Shown here piece after piece: positions 11,215 through 23,804 of a stretch of DNA of 64,000 nt (positions are counted from its first letter, which is position 1; every line of letters begins with the position of its first letter). The notes beneath the pieces were generated by a model. The model did no database searches and was not told the origin of the DNA. It saw only the letters and a list, made by a program, of their open reading frames with translations. Source of the stretch: Diphasiastrum complanatum (lineage: Eukaryota; Streptophyta; Lycopodiopsida; Lycopodiales; Lycopodiaceae); the NCBI GenBank assembly GCA_029204225.1, contig CM055107.1, forward strand, positions 48,122,585 to 48,186,584. Direction: 5' to 3'. The position numbers and the translations under genes are program-made.

Positions 11215-11397
11215 CTATTTCTTGTCCTTAACAAATAGTGTTGGTACGCCCAGGGCTTCAAGCACATCAAGAAACTGCTTTTTTCGTTCCATTTCAGTTT
11301 CCATCTTAGGCTTCTGGGTCCTTTCTGGCTGTGCATGATTTTGAAAAAATGACACCTTGGCCAAAAAATCCAAGAATTCACATTCTCGGTTACCCAT
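11215..11397 (-). CDS. Small ORF of unknown function, conserved in both arms (left copy)
   Basis: A 60-codon ORF starting MGNRECEFLDFLAKVSFF and ending LFVKDKK. The right arm has the same ORF at 40758-40940 with only three amino-acid differences and no frameshift, although neighbouring regions have many. I do not recognise a family. It is charged in the middle (ERTQKPKMETEMERKK), without a signal peptide or membrane segment. It could be an exon of a captured gene or a chance survivor. Confidence 0.35.
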   Translation of the reverse strand: MGNRECEFLDFLAKVSFFQNHAQPERTQKPKMETEMERKKQFLDVLEALGVPTLFVKDKK

Positions 11398-11399
11398 TG

Positions 11400-12200
11400 C
11401 AATTAATCAAAGCGAATCTAATTCGTCAATTGTGAAAAAGCCTTATGGAATTCCACCAGGAATTCAGCCCAATCATACTTCTATGAGTTGCGTCCTCCAC
11501 CACGAGGAGGCCTTACCCAAAGCAAAAAAGCTTGACGAAATTCACTTTTTTTATTCTGGGATGTTGCATAAGCTAAATTAGCTTGGCCAACAATTTATCC
11601 AGTCAGTAACAACTTCCGGGCTTTACTCACCAATTTTTTTTTTGTTTTTAAGCCCAAGCTGTAAATCCTAATGGCTAATTATCGATTAAATAGATTTTGC
11701 ATTTAGTTTATTCTGTTTGGTGCCTAGTTGAAATTTGAAACACATCGTGGTCCAAAATTGTAACCATGCGTTTCCCACTTTAGGGGGCCATCACTGTTGA
11801 GTGATGTCGGGCAAATTTATATTTGCCACCCCTAACAAGAATTTCACTCCACCGAAAAATTATAAAAAAATTTACGTTCGGTTGAACTCATTACGGGTAC
11901 AAATTTTTAAACAGAGCATTGTCCAAAAAAACGTAGTTTTATTAGACCAAAGAGTGCTTGTAGCATTTATACAAATGAGCATTTGCAAAATGGATCGTGC
12001 AACAAATTTGCTAAAAAACCACTATATGCATCGAAATCTAATTCACACTGATTTAAAGCCATTACGATTTCAGAAGTACCTTAACTGCATTTACAAATTT
12101 ATAGTCTATAATGACTATTAGAAGCCTTTGAAAAGACCATACATATGGACACCAGCCCCTCCCTCTAAATACCAAACATGCAAACACAAATAGTTAACTA
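11400..12200. other. No recognisable gene
   Basis: AT-rich sequence shared with the right arm (about 39960-40760 in reverse). Only short ORFs without family resemblance. Confidence 0.5.
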
Positions 12201-12325
12201 AAAGTTAACTAAGACTTTACCCACCACCCCCCCTGCGCTTTCACCTTTCCCTCCAAAAGAGAGATCTCGGGCACCTGCTGGTCGCGAGAAGGGCCAAGAG
12301 AGAGAGGGACCCGAGAGAGAGGGAG

Positions 12326-12508
12326 ATGGTGGCTGAAAAAGAGCTTGCCAGGCTCGCTTTCAACACTTTTCACTCTTGTGTTGTATGCAGGCTTCAGGTG
12401 GATGGAGGGCGTGCCCACTGGCCGAGTTTATGGAGCCGTCAATTCATTTTCTCAGGAGATTGGAACTATATTGATGATTTTTTTCTTTCCATGACATGGA
12501 TAGGCTAA
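12326..12508 (+). other. Possible captured gene 5' exon (left copy)
   Basis: A GA-rich stretch (GAGAGAGAGGGACCCGAGAG, about 12295-12325) resembling a plant 5' untranslated region is followed by an ATG opening the frame MVAEKELARLAF. Base composition is richer in G+C than the surroundings. The frame soon ends or would need splicing at the TTGTATGCAG acceptor-like site near 12390. The right-arm copy reads MAAEKELARLAF from 39807 downwards. No family recognised; a gene fragment carried inside the repeat is one reading. Confidence 0.35.
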
Positions 12509-12754
12509 TACCTCAACGGATGGTCTCAGAATTTGTCTCAATCTGATCTTCTTCCAAAACCAAGAAAAACTGAAGCTTACCTTTGTTTAGTCTTTGTTTG
12601 TGCTTCTTTTCTTGCTTTCCACAGATTCAAGCCAAAAATGGCTCGATAAAAAACAAAAGACAGCCAACAAAACCACCTAAATCATTGTATAATGAACAAG
12701 AAGCCGCAAAAACCATCGTTTACTCTTATTGATCCCGTTGCTAACGAAAAAGTG

Positions 12755-14119
12755 TCCCAAATGAAGTAAACGACAACACAAGTGAATTGAAAACCGGAAA
12801 TTTACTTCCTGAAAACCAATATGAAGTGTCTAAGAATCGAACCGATTGTATACCTGGTAGTGCACTTACCACACAACCGATTACACTTCAAATCAGGAAA
12901 TCCTCAGGAAGAATAATCCGCACTTTCACCACTTTGTTGCAAACTCCATTGAATTCTCGAAAAAGTGTCAGGATTCCATATCACACAATGGAAAAATCCC
13001 CACAATTTGAGATTTCTCTTGAACACAAAGGCTAAATGAGCTTAGAACTGGCTCTGATACCAATGTAAAGTCCTCAATCCAAGGATCCTATTCTAAGCAT
13101 GTCAATCACAAGCAACACAAGGGAACCTGATGGTGGACAAACCAACCCAACAAACCTATATCAAACGGATCTAGTCCCGAAGCTATGGATCAAACACAAA
13201 GAGAAGTATGGCATCACACCAGCAGCATCCTGCCATCGGTCATGCTATTAAGCATACACTAGTGAGATCCCAGCAGGTATACTTATCCCTCCAAGGCCCA
13301 TGCACCACTAGTAAGTGCACTGTGACACCTCACTGGACACCTCCGCAGCCTATCTGGGCCATGTCATCCAGTTCCCCAATGACTCACTGATGGACCCATA
13401 CCAATTCACCATCAAGTATTTAGTCCTACAAACATTATGACCATGTACACATAAGGGCCCCAATTCCCTTATAGTCACAATTAACTTACGGGTTGTTGGT
13501 CTACCGGTCCCTAGCAGAGACACGCTACCCGAGACCAATCATGGGCATGACAATGGTAATCCATGCCGGTCACTGATAGCATTTTCTTGTTTTCTTGCTG
13601 AGATGCCACCATGGTGTTATTTGGAGGCAACATTTTTTTAAGAAAACTGTGACAATATATTCATATACTTAGTTATAGTTTTTCACAACACATGAAAATA
13701 AAAACGAGATTTGGGTTTAGCTATAGCACACCAAAAGACAAGCTCACCTAAACAACTCTGGGACACTCGCATCTGACCACCCATACTTAGTTTGCAAATT
13801 TAAAAGTAATAAAGAAACTCACAACTTTGACATTTGTCCACCATCGTACAAAGGACTGGATGCCAAGCCACGAATCATCTCTTCTTCCCTCGTCAATGTG
13901 GGTTCGAGTGGGCTCGTGAAGAATGCATCCATCATGTCATCCATGTTGCTCTCATGATCATGCATTGTGAATCACACATCCTCGTGTATTATGTCTCCTT
14001 GAGACATATTTTCGTGGAAGTCCGCATGTGCACGTAGGGAAAGTGGTGGATCTCGTGCACTTGCATGTCTGAATCTTGTCGGTTACATGGCAGCGTCTGG
14101 TTGAATTATTCTATTATCA
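12755..14119 (-). mobile_element. LTR-element 5' end fragment: leader, PBS and LTR part (copy 1)
   Basis: On the minus strand a PBS TGGTATCAGAGC lies at 13051-13062, preceded by an LTR-like end (ACTTTACA, plus-strand start TGTAAAG at 13064) and followed by about 300 bp of leader that stops at the duplication edge. No coding region. Short ORFs here are not convincing. The element type cannot be decided; the same fragment is at 32967-34331. Confidence 0.6.
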
Positions 14120-14770
14120 TGTGAATGAGATGTTGATTTCACACGTGTGGACTGTCCACAACATGTACTTGTGATCTCCTAAGGTGTGTAGATGCACCAA
14201 GATCAAGACTAGATTGAGATTCAAGATCTATCTTTAATTCTATGGCAAAAACACATTACTACATGCATTCAATCACTTCCAGCTCTCAGAAGTGTTCCAA
14301 AAATAATCTAAGTAAAAACAAGCTGCTCTCCTTGGGTAAAAAATAAAAAATTATCATGAGCTCTCGGGTAGAGAGAAAGCTAGAAAACCAATTACTCACA
14401 AAATCCACTCAATCTCAAAATCAATTATATCCAAATGAGAAGTACAATGATACTAGTAGATCCACGAGCTACCACTATGCTTAACTATGATTGGCAAACC
14501 TCAAATTCGATTGGACCCCTCAAGGTTCCACCTCTAAATCCTGTTGGACCTCTTAAATTTCATGAAACAAAAGTATTACACTTGTCTACACTCTAATTGG
14601 CATGAGTTTAGCCTCTTACTCTATTTTGGCTAAATAGTGGCATTACAAGTGGAAATCAGTAATTTGCCATCTATGCCAAATGGTCCTATTAACATCCTAC
14701 ACCTAGATGCTTGATATAAAAACATAAGACCCCTATATCTAACATAGATAATCTTTTTCAATTCTTCACA
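14120..14770 (-). repeat. 3' LTR of copia family B (copy 1)
   Basis: 651 bp. On the minus strand it starts TGTGAAGAAT just after a purine-rich tract (AGGAGGAG, 14771-14778) and ends CTCATTCACA, the same terminal style as the other copia LTRs here. It includes the palindromic CACACGTGTG at 14140-14149. Confidence 0.75.
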
Positions 14771-14788
14771 CTCCTCCTAAAAAATTAT

Positions 14789-17700
14789 CTATGAAGATTT
14801 GAGCATTGATCTTGATATAAGTCCAAGATTAGATCTATGCTTGATGAAAGCACTTTTGCTCAAAGGCTTGGTGAGTAGATCGGCAATACAAGAGGACGAG
14901 TTGACATGCTCCAAATAGATTTCACCTCCAATAAGCTTTTCTCTCACAAAATGGTGTGCCACTTCTATGTGCTTTCTTCTTGCATGAAATATGGGATTAT
15001 TGGCAAGAGCTTGGGCCGAGATGTTATCACACTTGATCATTGGTAGATCATCCTCCTTGATGCACTTTAGCTCCATTAATAACCTCTTGATCCAAAGCAC
15101 TTCTTTGGTAGTTGTAGTGAGTGCTTTGTACTCGGCCTCACATGAAGAGAGAGATATAGTATCTTGCTTTCTGGAAAGCCAAGATATAAGATTGCCTCCA
15201 AGAAAGACAGTGTATGCACTAATAGACTTTCGATCCATCTTGTCACTTGCAAAGTCCGAATCCGAGTAGCCAATAATGGATAGATGTTCACTTTTATAGA
15301 GTAGACCATAATCACAAGATGAAGATACATATCTTAAAATCCTCTTGGCCATCTTCCAATGATAGATCTTAGCATCTTGCATAAAAGTGTGATGTCCTCA
15401 AAGGATCTTTCATCACCTTTATTAGGATCTTTTACAATTTGCTCCATTGGAGTATCTATGCTCTTAGAATTTTCCATATGGAATTTTTTCAACATAGAGT
15501 GAGCATATCTAGATTGGCATATAAAGACATGATTTTCATAAAAATCAATTTCTAGGCCTAGGATGTAATGCATCTTTCCTAGATCTTGCATTTTAAACTC
15601 ACATCCAAGTGCTAGCTTGGTTTCATCAACTAGCTTGATACAACTTCCACAAAGAATAATGTCATCAACATAAATTAGAAGAATGACAATATTACTATCA
15701 ACAAACTTTAGATACATGGAAAGATCATAGTCACAAAGAGTAAATCCTAGTGAGATAAGAAAAGAATTAAGTATTGAATACCATGATCTTGGTGCTTGCT
15801 TGAGTCCATAAAGACTTTTGAAGAGCAAGCACACTTTGAACTCATCCTTGATGAATCCTTGAGGTTGTTCCATATAGACCTACTCCTCAAGATAACCATT
15901 TAAAAAAGCATTGGATACATCTAATTGGAGCACCTTCCAGGTAAAGAAACAGGCAAGAGAAATAAAAATTCTTATTGTCACCATCTTTGCAATAGGTGCA
16001 AAGGTCTCCTCATAATCAAGGCAATGGATTTGGGCAAATCCTCTGGCACATAATCTTGCTTTATACTTGTTGATGGTGCCATCTTGATTGTACTTGATCC
16101 GAAATAACCAAATGCAACGAATCACATGCTTGTTGGATGGAGGATCCACAAGCTCCCAAGTATTGTTGGTGATCAATTCATCATACTCTTGCTTCATGGC
16201 TTCATACCACTCCTTGGTATTGAGTGCCTCTTGTACATTCTTTGGCTCTTCATGAGAGACATAAAAAACATAATTAGTGGAATCAAGATCCACATGTTTT
16301 CCTTTGTCAACATATGAGAGCCTCTTAGGCTCGGATCCATCTCTCATGGATCTTCTTGGTGAGAAAATCCGAGGAGAGTCATTTTCAATTCTCGACCCCA
16401 TCACATCATAATTGTCTTCAAAATCAACAATAGGTGATGCATCCATAGACTTCTTGATCTCAGCTTCTTGAAAAGATGAATGTTGATCTTCATGAAAGAC
16501 AACATCTCTACTTTCAATAACTTGAGAAGTAGAGAGTACAAAGACTCTATAGGCCTTTTTGGTGGATGAGTATCCAACCATGATCCCTTTGCATGCACTA
16601 GGATCTTCCTTCTTCCTTGTTTCCAAGGGAATATGGGCAAAGCATATGCATCCAAGAACTCTAAGGTGATCAACCTTAGGTTTCTTCAAATATAAGATTT
16701 CATATGGTGACTTTCCTCCAAGAGCTATATGTGGGAGCCTATTGCAAAGATAATTTGCACAATTAATGGCTTCTCCCCAAAAATGTTTGGGCAAAGATGC
16801 CTCAATTCTCATAGATTTTGCACAGTCACATAGAGATCCATTCTTTCTCTTGGCCACTCCATTTTGAGATGGAGAATAGGCACAAGAGAACCCTTTTTTA
16901 ATGCCTTCAAGCTCACAAAAATCATGAAATTTATTGGAGATATATTCACCACCTCCATCACATCTAAGAGCTTTAATCTTGAATGAGAATTGCTTCCCTA
17001 CATAAGCTTTGAAAATAAGGAAATGATCAAGCACCATAGATTTAGAAGCAAGAAGATATATCCAAGTGAATCTTGTGAAATCATCAATGAAAGTAACAAA
17101 ACAAGTGGCTCCTCCCTTGCTTGTTCACAAGAGCAACATTACAAGAATTCACATATTCATTTGGATCTAGTTTATAGATGCCTCCAAATCTAGATCCTAA
17201 TGCAAGTATCTCATCATTCTTCTTGATAGTACAAGTATCAACTTTGAATTTTACATCAAGGCCATTATCAAGAAATTGGCCAACACTAATGAGATTCTTA
17301 ATAAGCTTAGGCACATAAAGCACTTTAGAAAGAGAAAAAACTTTAGAGGATGCAGGCTTTAAGGGAATGTTCCCTATGCCTTCAATAGGACATTCAAAAT
17401 CATTTGCAATGTATATTGATTTCTTGACTCCATCATAAGGTGCAATAGAAGAGAAAGAATCCTTGGAGCTACACATATGTGAAGAGGCTCCACTATCAAT
17501 ATACCACAACCCGTCCTTCTTGAAAGGAGTGGATGAGAAGCTAGAGACCATAAGAGATCCCTCTCCATCACTTGCAATAGTGTCTTCCTTATCATTGGTG
17601 ATGTTGGCTTGCTTGAGTTGATTCTTCTTCTTGAAGCAATTGGTGGCATAATGGCCTTTATTGCCACAATAAAAGCACTTGATCTTCTTCTTCTTGAGCT

Positions 17701-18436
17701 TGGATGATGAAGCATTAGAGGAATCATCTTCCTCCTCATCTTTGTCTTTGGATTTGGCTTTGTTCTTGCTTGAGGATTGTTGAAATTGGTTCTTGCTCCT
17801 CCCTTTGTGCTTGTCCTTGGCAAAGAGGGCTTTGCCATCATTATGAGTGAGAGAAATCTTGTCCATCCTCAAGAGCTTCTACTCTTGTCTTGATTCTTCA
17901 TAAATTAGCACACTTTGGAGAGCCTCCAAACTTGGTAGCTCCTCCTTAATGGCATAGGATTGGACAAGGTTATCAAATTCACTTCTCAAGCCATTGAGAA
18001 TGACTTGGACTAGCTCATTTTGATTAATGGAATCACCAATGCAAGCAGGCTCTCTATGAATATCTTTTACTCTCAAAACATAACTAGAAGCACTCTCATC
18101 ACTCTTTTGGCTACTTTGAAATATTTGATTTCTAAGAGTGAGGAGCCTAGAGGTGTTCCTAGCCTCATAGATAGTCTTGAGGCAATCCCAACCTTCTTTG
18201 GCTGTTGTACAAGTACCTATCTCTCTCAATATCTCATTAAAGACATTCATCTTAATGTAGTGGAGAGCCATCCTAGATCTCTTTTTGTATTTTTGAACCT
18301 CTTGAAGAACTTGTGGTTCTTCTTCAAGGCCAAGAACTATGTCCATCTCCTCTTGAAGGATCAAGACGGACTCCATCCTCATCTTCCAGATTGAATAGTT
18401 TGAAGTGGACAATCTTTCACTTGGTTCCAACAAAGA
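14789..18436 (-). pseudogene. Copia B gag-pol, copy 1, decayed
   Basis: Read from high to low coordinates: Gag (UBN2-like, 18442 to 17879, start codon lost at the duplication edge), an in-frame TAG, CCHC knuckle CFYCGNKGHYATNC (about 17670), protease WYIDSGASSHMCS (about 17500), then a deletion that removes the HHCC block and the first integrase catalytic Asp. The integrase core follows with LRCDGGGEY but with the catalytic Glu replaced (GVAKRKN). Reverse transcriptase has QLDVSNAFLNG, a TAG after YLEE, and LLIYVDDIIL. A 70-bp deletion near 15384 shifts the frame before the RNase H part (YSDSDFA ... SSCEAEYKAL) ending at 14789. Inactive. Confidence 0.9.
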
Positions 18437-19100
18437 TTTCAATGATATATTTCATTATACTTAATCTGATTACAGCTTTGTTAGGTTCTGTGTTTAGATT
18501 TGTGTCAATACTGCAATGCTTTTCTACAATTTGTCTAACTATCTAATTGCTTTGTTTGGCTGTCTGCTCTTCACTTCTGCCACCACTACTCATCAAAGGC
18601 TCTATGCCTCTCTACTAAACCTTAGAGGTAGCATACTAAAATATGTCGTATAGAAAAGCTGAATGCAAAATGGTTGTATTCTAAAGCAATGACAGCTTCA
18701 ACTCAGAAAGTTTGTTAACTTTGCTTGAAGTAAGTGAATATGCATGAATGTATTGAGAAAGTTTTTAAGGATGAATTGATGATTGAATGAGATGAGTATG
18801 TTAATGCAAATCACTTGGAACACAGGAGAGACGATATACTCATTGTAGTTGGAATGTTAGCCGATTTTATAGCATGCAAAATTGAGCTCATTTTTAAAGT
18901 TTTATGCAATAACTTGCATGCTTTTTAAGAGAAGTTGATCAGATCAAAGTGTGACCGGCACAGATTTGGCCAGTATAGCCCATGCCGAAGGGGTGGTACC
19001 AGTTCGCCCAAAAAGAACTACAGAGTTTTTAAATAAAATTAGCCTTAGAATTGGCTATTAAGTTTTATTTCGGCTGATGTACGCCTGATTTCATCAATGT
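18437..19100. other. No recognisable gene
   Basis: Starts at the broken edge of the direct duplication. AT-rich, no convincing ORF or known motif. Confidence 0.4.
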
Positions 19101-22100
19101 AACCTCGGATTTTTATTAATGTAAAAAGATATCTGAGATTTTGCAAGACGCCCTTTTCCTTGAAACCAAAAAGAAATGTGAGACCGAAGAGGCGAAGAAA
19201 ATTGACACCAGAACATCAACAAAGGTCCCTGTGAAAATCACCAACAAGCCAACAAAGCCGATATGAGGGAAGCAATGACAGTTTGGGCACTCAAATTGAT
19301 ATTGGGAACAAAGGTCAAGACCTTGATAGACAAGGTACAACCCTCCAGAGACAAGGATGGTCCTAAACAGGTCAGACCCACCGCAGGTGCTATGGAACAT
19401 TTTTACTTGGCAAAATGAAAAGAGAAAAATAAAATAAAATAAAAGAAGAGTCTCCCATTCCTTGTATAAAAGACGAGAGGAGACCACAATCTTAAAGGCT
19501 CTTGACTTGGGTCAATGGGTCTTACCTTTCCAAGAGAAAAAAGGAAGTGGCAAAATGGGCAAGTCAACCTTTCCCCACCTTCAAAAAATGCAAAGTCTAA
19601 ACATGGTCCAATGAGATGCAAAAGCCCCATGCACACTTAAATGGGAGTAAATGATAAATGACTAAAGCACGTGGGTGGTGAGGGAAAGGTCTTTGTGGTA
19701 TGATTATAAGATAACCACCATTTTGGTTTCAGTCCAAGGTGGCAAAGCCCCCATCTCCTATAAATGCTTGAAAATTTTCCTTATTGTGTGCCTACTAGTT
19801 TTAGAGAGCTTAGTTTTTGAGAAGAGAGGCCACCGTTGAGCTTAGTTTTTCCATCATTCTACAAGAGAGAATTGATCACGAGTTATGAGTACTTCCTTTG
19901 ATTACCACTTGAGGTGTAGTTGAGATGTTATGGGCATTGCATTTTAAAATACTAGACCATCCTGGGCAATTGCTCTATCACCATTGAGCCAGTTAAGAGT
20001 TGGCCTTGATACGGATCCATCGCTGAGCCTACTGAGAATTTAAGAAAGTCAAGAGGGCAGGAGTGTGCCCCAGTCCATCGCTGCCACAGAACTCCATCGC
20101 TGCCAACAGTAGCAGCCACCTTCTTCTTTGCGAATGAATGACTCATTGATCAATATTACTGCCCATTGCACTTGGAGTGTTCCATCAACGATCAAAGAAC
20201 GCCTACTGTCCATCACATCTGAGAATGCTTCTTCAACCATATTGAGCCAGAATGTTTCTATCCATTGCATTTGAGATGAATGCAGTATCACTAATCTGAA
20301 GTAGATCCCTATTGTCAGCGAACTTCTGAGATGCCATTGAGCGCATTGTGTGGCTACCCTTCAGTGCATTGTTGTGAGAAAATTAGAGGCCATTGCATTG
20401 CCAGACATTAATATGATGGTTCTAGAAGCATGAGCGTGTTCTACAGTAAGCCATTGCTCACCTTTTGCAACAGACAGAGACTGCTATCCACCACTTTGTT
20501 AAAATACATCCATTCTAATCTATGAATGCACTTCTGCAGCGAGTCACCAAGACAATTCTATGGCAGAGATCAGTCACACTTCAGTATCAAACATATTTCT
20601 ATTGTGATCTGCGTACGCTTTTGAGCTCATATTCTCATCGCTCAGTGATGACATTTTGTCAACTCACATGTGCTTTGGAGTGCTAGTTCACCTTTGATTA
20701 TGATTCTGGCCATTCAAGCATAGTTGTTGAGTGCTGAATTACATCAGATCCATCATACTATCATTCACTATGTTTCTGAGGGAAAATCCTCATGTATTCA
20801 AAGCTGCCTTCTGAGAGCAGATTCCCTGCTATTTCTATCTTGCTAGTTGTCACCTCTACTACTGTTCTGAGTATGTTTCTGAGCGTTCTGTCATCCACCG
20901 CAGACAGGGAGGCATTCAAAGGCTCTATGAGTAGGCAATTTGTCTCTGCCCTCCGTTGTAGACAGAAGATCATTTGAAAGTAATCTACTGATCCATTATT
21001 CACAAAGAATGAAGGAGCACCCTGTTTTTATCTACATTTCATCGCTGACAGAGGAGGAAGGAGCTACTCACTACCATCGTTGACAGAGAGTTGGAAGCCT
21101 ACTTCTTCTATTTCATAACGCTTCAAAGAAGTTGAGAGAAGAGATACATTGATGCAGCCATCATGCCTTGAGCTACATCGTTACCACCTTCCAAAGAAAT
21201 GGAGTTACCTTTACCTTCCAAAGAAATGGAGTTACCAATGGAAAGGACCTCCGGTCTCAGATTTCTTAGCGGGTCGATTGGAGGAGGAACCATTGACTGA
21301 ATCCCAGGTATTATCCACACTACAATTTGTTTCATACTATCCTTGGAGAATGCTATTAGGTTGTGCCTTTTTTGTTGTGTGCCTTGGAATGATATCTCAA
21401 AGTTGTAAGAGGAATTATGAACATTGATCTTTTAAGGTATTCTTCTTTGATATTAAGTATAAAGATGCTGTCTAATGGATAATATAAACTAGGAGTGCAT
21501 CTTGAGAGAATTGTTGCATCAGGGGAGATTTTTTGATTCTATATGAAAAGTCCTTTCAAGTTCTAAATCGGAGCTAAAATCTCAACCTATTGGCATATTC
21601 ACTTATGACTAGGATACCCCATTAGAATATATGGTTCCTAGTCACTCACTATTGAACCTCTTGAAACCGAGATGTTTAGAATTTGTATGCCGCACTTGAT
21701 CTAATCTTCTCTTTGTCAATAAAATAATCTACCAGTTGTCACAGAGAGATGAGTTTATTAAATCATTAGAGAGTGGAAAAGACAGTGATTGTCCATCAAA
21801 AGGTGAGAAGAGCCATATGATTAAATCATCCAAAGATGTTTCATCCTAATCTTCCATTAGGACCTGATATCCCTTATGTCATACGTCTCATCTGAACATC
21901 ACTTTGTTGCTTAGGTTAAAGATTATGCACCGTCAACGTATTGTGTCTCTCTTAGGCGCAGTTAGACTTGGTGAGATAGTGAAATCGACTGACCCTTGTA
22001 TTCTGCCCATCGTGGACCTGAGAAGAATGATGGACATCATGATTTTGAGCCTATTCTAAAAGACAGAATCTTGATGAAGGTGTAGATCTTAACACTCTAT

Positions 22101-22770
22101 TATCCCAATGCCTAGAATACACTTTAAGAGTGATTGTACTTTGCCATCTGATTCAGAGTGAGTTGAAAGGATACATGACATATGTTGATTTCCTACCGTC
22201 ATATGGTGATATTTGTCAGTTGATTCATAGAGGAATCTTGAGTTATCATTTCTATTCTCCTGAGGTCTATTGCTATTTATGTCCAAGGGATGTCTTGATC
22301 AGATTGCAACATTGTGGTGATTGTAGCTACTTTGAGATCCATGAATTTACTTGATAGGTCTTGGTGCTTGATTGACGCTTTATCCACCCATTATATAGAA
22401 GTAACACAAGCCCCACTAGAAGTCCCAGTACAGTCTCCAAGCTCAGCTAACAATACTAATGCTTGAAATAACTATGCAAGAAATCTTCGATGAGAGTACG
22501 ATTGGATAATAATTCTAGAACTCCATAGGCAAGTGAGATATGGATGAAATTAAGCATGATCGCATACTCTTTCATCAGCTATATCTCTAGAGGCTTGGAA
22601 ACCCTCTATTAGCTAGGAAGGTATGGTTTGGTTGATAAAACATGCTTGGGATCGCTAGTTAGAATAGAGTTTGCGACATCCATCCTCGTAGCAGCACGAT
22701 ATTGGAAGTGCTGAACTGTGTTAAGTTATCCCCTCCCCTATGTTGATCCCACGGTGAGGAAAAAGCCTAA
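19100..22770. other. Probable non-coding part of a Ty3/gypsy-like element
   Basis: No long ORF. A recurring word CCATCGCTG/CCATTGAG with CAGACAG/CTGACAGAGG variants is scattered through 19850-21100, giving a repetitive, LTR-like or leader-like texture. It is followed by a PBS-like sequence (22775-22792) and a gypsy gag piece (23260), which suggests a long LTR and leader read on the plus strand. LTR ends were not found, so this is inference. Confidence 0.3.
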
Positions 22771-22774
22771 CAAC

Positions 22775-22792
22775 TTTGGTGTGTCTGCCGGG
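22775..22792 (+). promoter_or_regulatory. Possible primer binding region of a gypsy-like element
   Basis: TTTGGTGTGTCTGCCGGG resembles the tRNA-complementary region in front of gag in plant Tat/Athila-like elements. It is 470 bp ahead of a gag-like frame. Confidence 0.35.
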
Positions 22793-22972
22793 AGGATACT
22801 TGACAATGTCATAGTGTTGACTGGAAAGAGAATTACCCTATTACTATAGTTTGGTTAGCATCACACAAATGATCCCATACTGGATATGACGTACTTTTAA
22901 TAAAGAGAATGTTACTTTCTATTGAGACACCCTGTATGGGAAAATCAATGAGGTGATAAGCCATCATAGGGT

Positions 22973-23045
22973 CACTACCACAAAACCATTTGGGGACAGA
23001 GCTACATATTCTGTCCCTGAATATCCTACTGTCCCCTAGGGCAGA
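22973..23045. mobile_element. Single terminus resembling a CACTA element end
   Basis: CACTACCACAAAACC is followed by repeated, partly inverted words TTGGGGACAGA, TTCTGTCCCT and CTGTCCCCTAGGG, the layout of many CACTA ends and subterminal repeats. The matching opposite end (GGTTTTGTGGTAGTG) was not seen nearby, so this is at most an orphan end. Confidence 0.4.
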
Positions 23046-23259
23046 TAAACATACACTGAGAGAACCTTGGTTGCATACCACCTTTCCAAATCTTGAAAAA
23101 AAAAGGAAATGAGATACTACATGAGAATGAGTTGACTAGCCTAGGAGGTGAAAGTATAGAGAAAGATCCATTTGAGAGGCAGTTGGTTGTGTTTTTAGAG
23201 AGATAATACCTGATGAAGAAATACCTCCATTAGCAGCCTCTAAGGTAAAACCTATTAGG

Positions 23260-23613
23260 ATGGCAAGAAGACCTACTGAACCATTAGTAGTACCTGACAC
23301 TGTGGGAGAATTACCCAAGCTTGAAGGAGCAATTCCTGAGTATGATGGAGCTCCATATGAGGATGTTGAGTTCCATATCAATGCCTTTTGGACCACTTGT
23401 CTTATAAACAGAATCACCGTTCCCCACCATGAGATGATGTTCTTTGCACTCACTTTGACTGGATCAGCCAAGAGATGGTATTATAGCTTGCCTAGGAGAT
23501 CTATTGAGACCACTGAAGAATTTCTTAAACTATTTCTACTTAAGTATGCTCCATGTCGCAACCCCCCATGGTTTGTTGTTTACAATCAGTTCACTTCAAC
23601 AAGGCAAAGGTGA
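23260..23613 (+). pseudogene. Ty3/gypsy Gag fragment
   Basis: A 117-codon frame with the typical retrotransposon gag block: LPKLEGAIPEYDGAPYED, then an FALTLTGSAKRWYYSLP motif (A-K-W-Y-L-P pattern), then EEFLKLFLLKY. It stops shortly after; no protease or reverse transcriptase follows before the expansin region. Role in a live element: capsid formation. Confidence 0.75.
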
Positions 23614-23804
23614 AACAGTTCATTAATATCATGAAATAAAAAATTGATAAGTACCTCAGAAATGGCCTATCTACCAAAAGGAAAAAAAGTTGCTAAGACT
23701 ACAATAGCCAATCCCAACTGTATTACAAAAGCTCTAATAAAGGCAGCAGCTACCAACGTTATCCAATCACCATTTTATTATGAAATATGTAATAATGGTA
23801 GTAG

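Larger units (their letters stand above)
1..12690. repeat. Left arm of a large inverted duplication
   Basis: Reading this arm in reverse complement follows the sequence from about 50345 down to 39061. Shared landmarks are the tnp2-like pieces, the CACTA-type element, a gypsy integrase tail, a 60-codon ORF and a GA-rich exon-like piece. The match is close but not perfect; the 60-aa ORF differs at 3 residues. Indels are private to each arm, so this is a real diverged duplication rather than a simple assembly mirror. The left end is cut by the window. Inside the arm the CACTA-type element is not collinear with the right arm. The arm includes a later copia insertion at 7185-10998. Confidence 0.88.
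12755..18436. repeat. Direct segmental duplication, copy 1
   Basis: Matches 32967-38285 in the same orientation, from TCCCAAATGAAG to CCAACAAAGAT. It contains the 5' end of a gypsy-like LTR element followed by the 3' LTR and coding remains of copia family B. Because two unrelated elements are joined identically in both copies, the copying happened after they had become neighbours; this is segmental duplication and not two transpositions. Sequences outside the two ends are unrelated. Confidence 0.87.

Noticed and set aside
13051-13062. tRNA genes at TGGTATCAGAGC sites (13051, 31011, 33263, 39048, 58685, 59783)
   Set aside because: These are 12-13 bp primer binding sites next to LTR ends; no cloverleaf-length sequence surrounds them.
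20761-21427. Small ORFs (60-92 codons) in the 19.1-22.7 kb stretch as genes
   Set aside because: No motif, no conservation evidence, overlapping frames on both strands, and a repetitive texture.
22973-23045. A complete short CACTA or MITE element at this place
   Set aside because: Only one end is visible; no matching inverted end or target duplication was found nearby.
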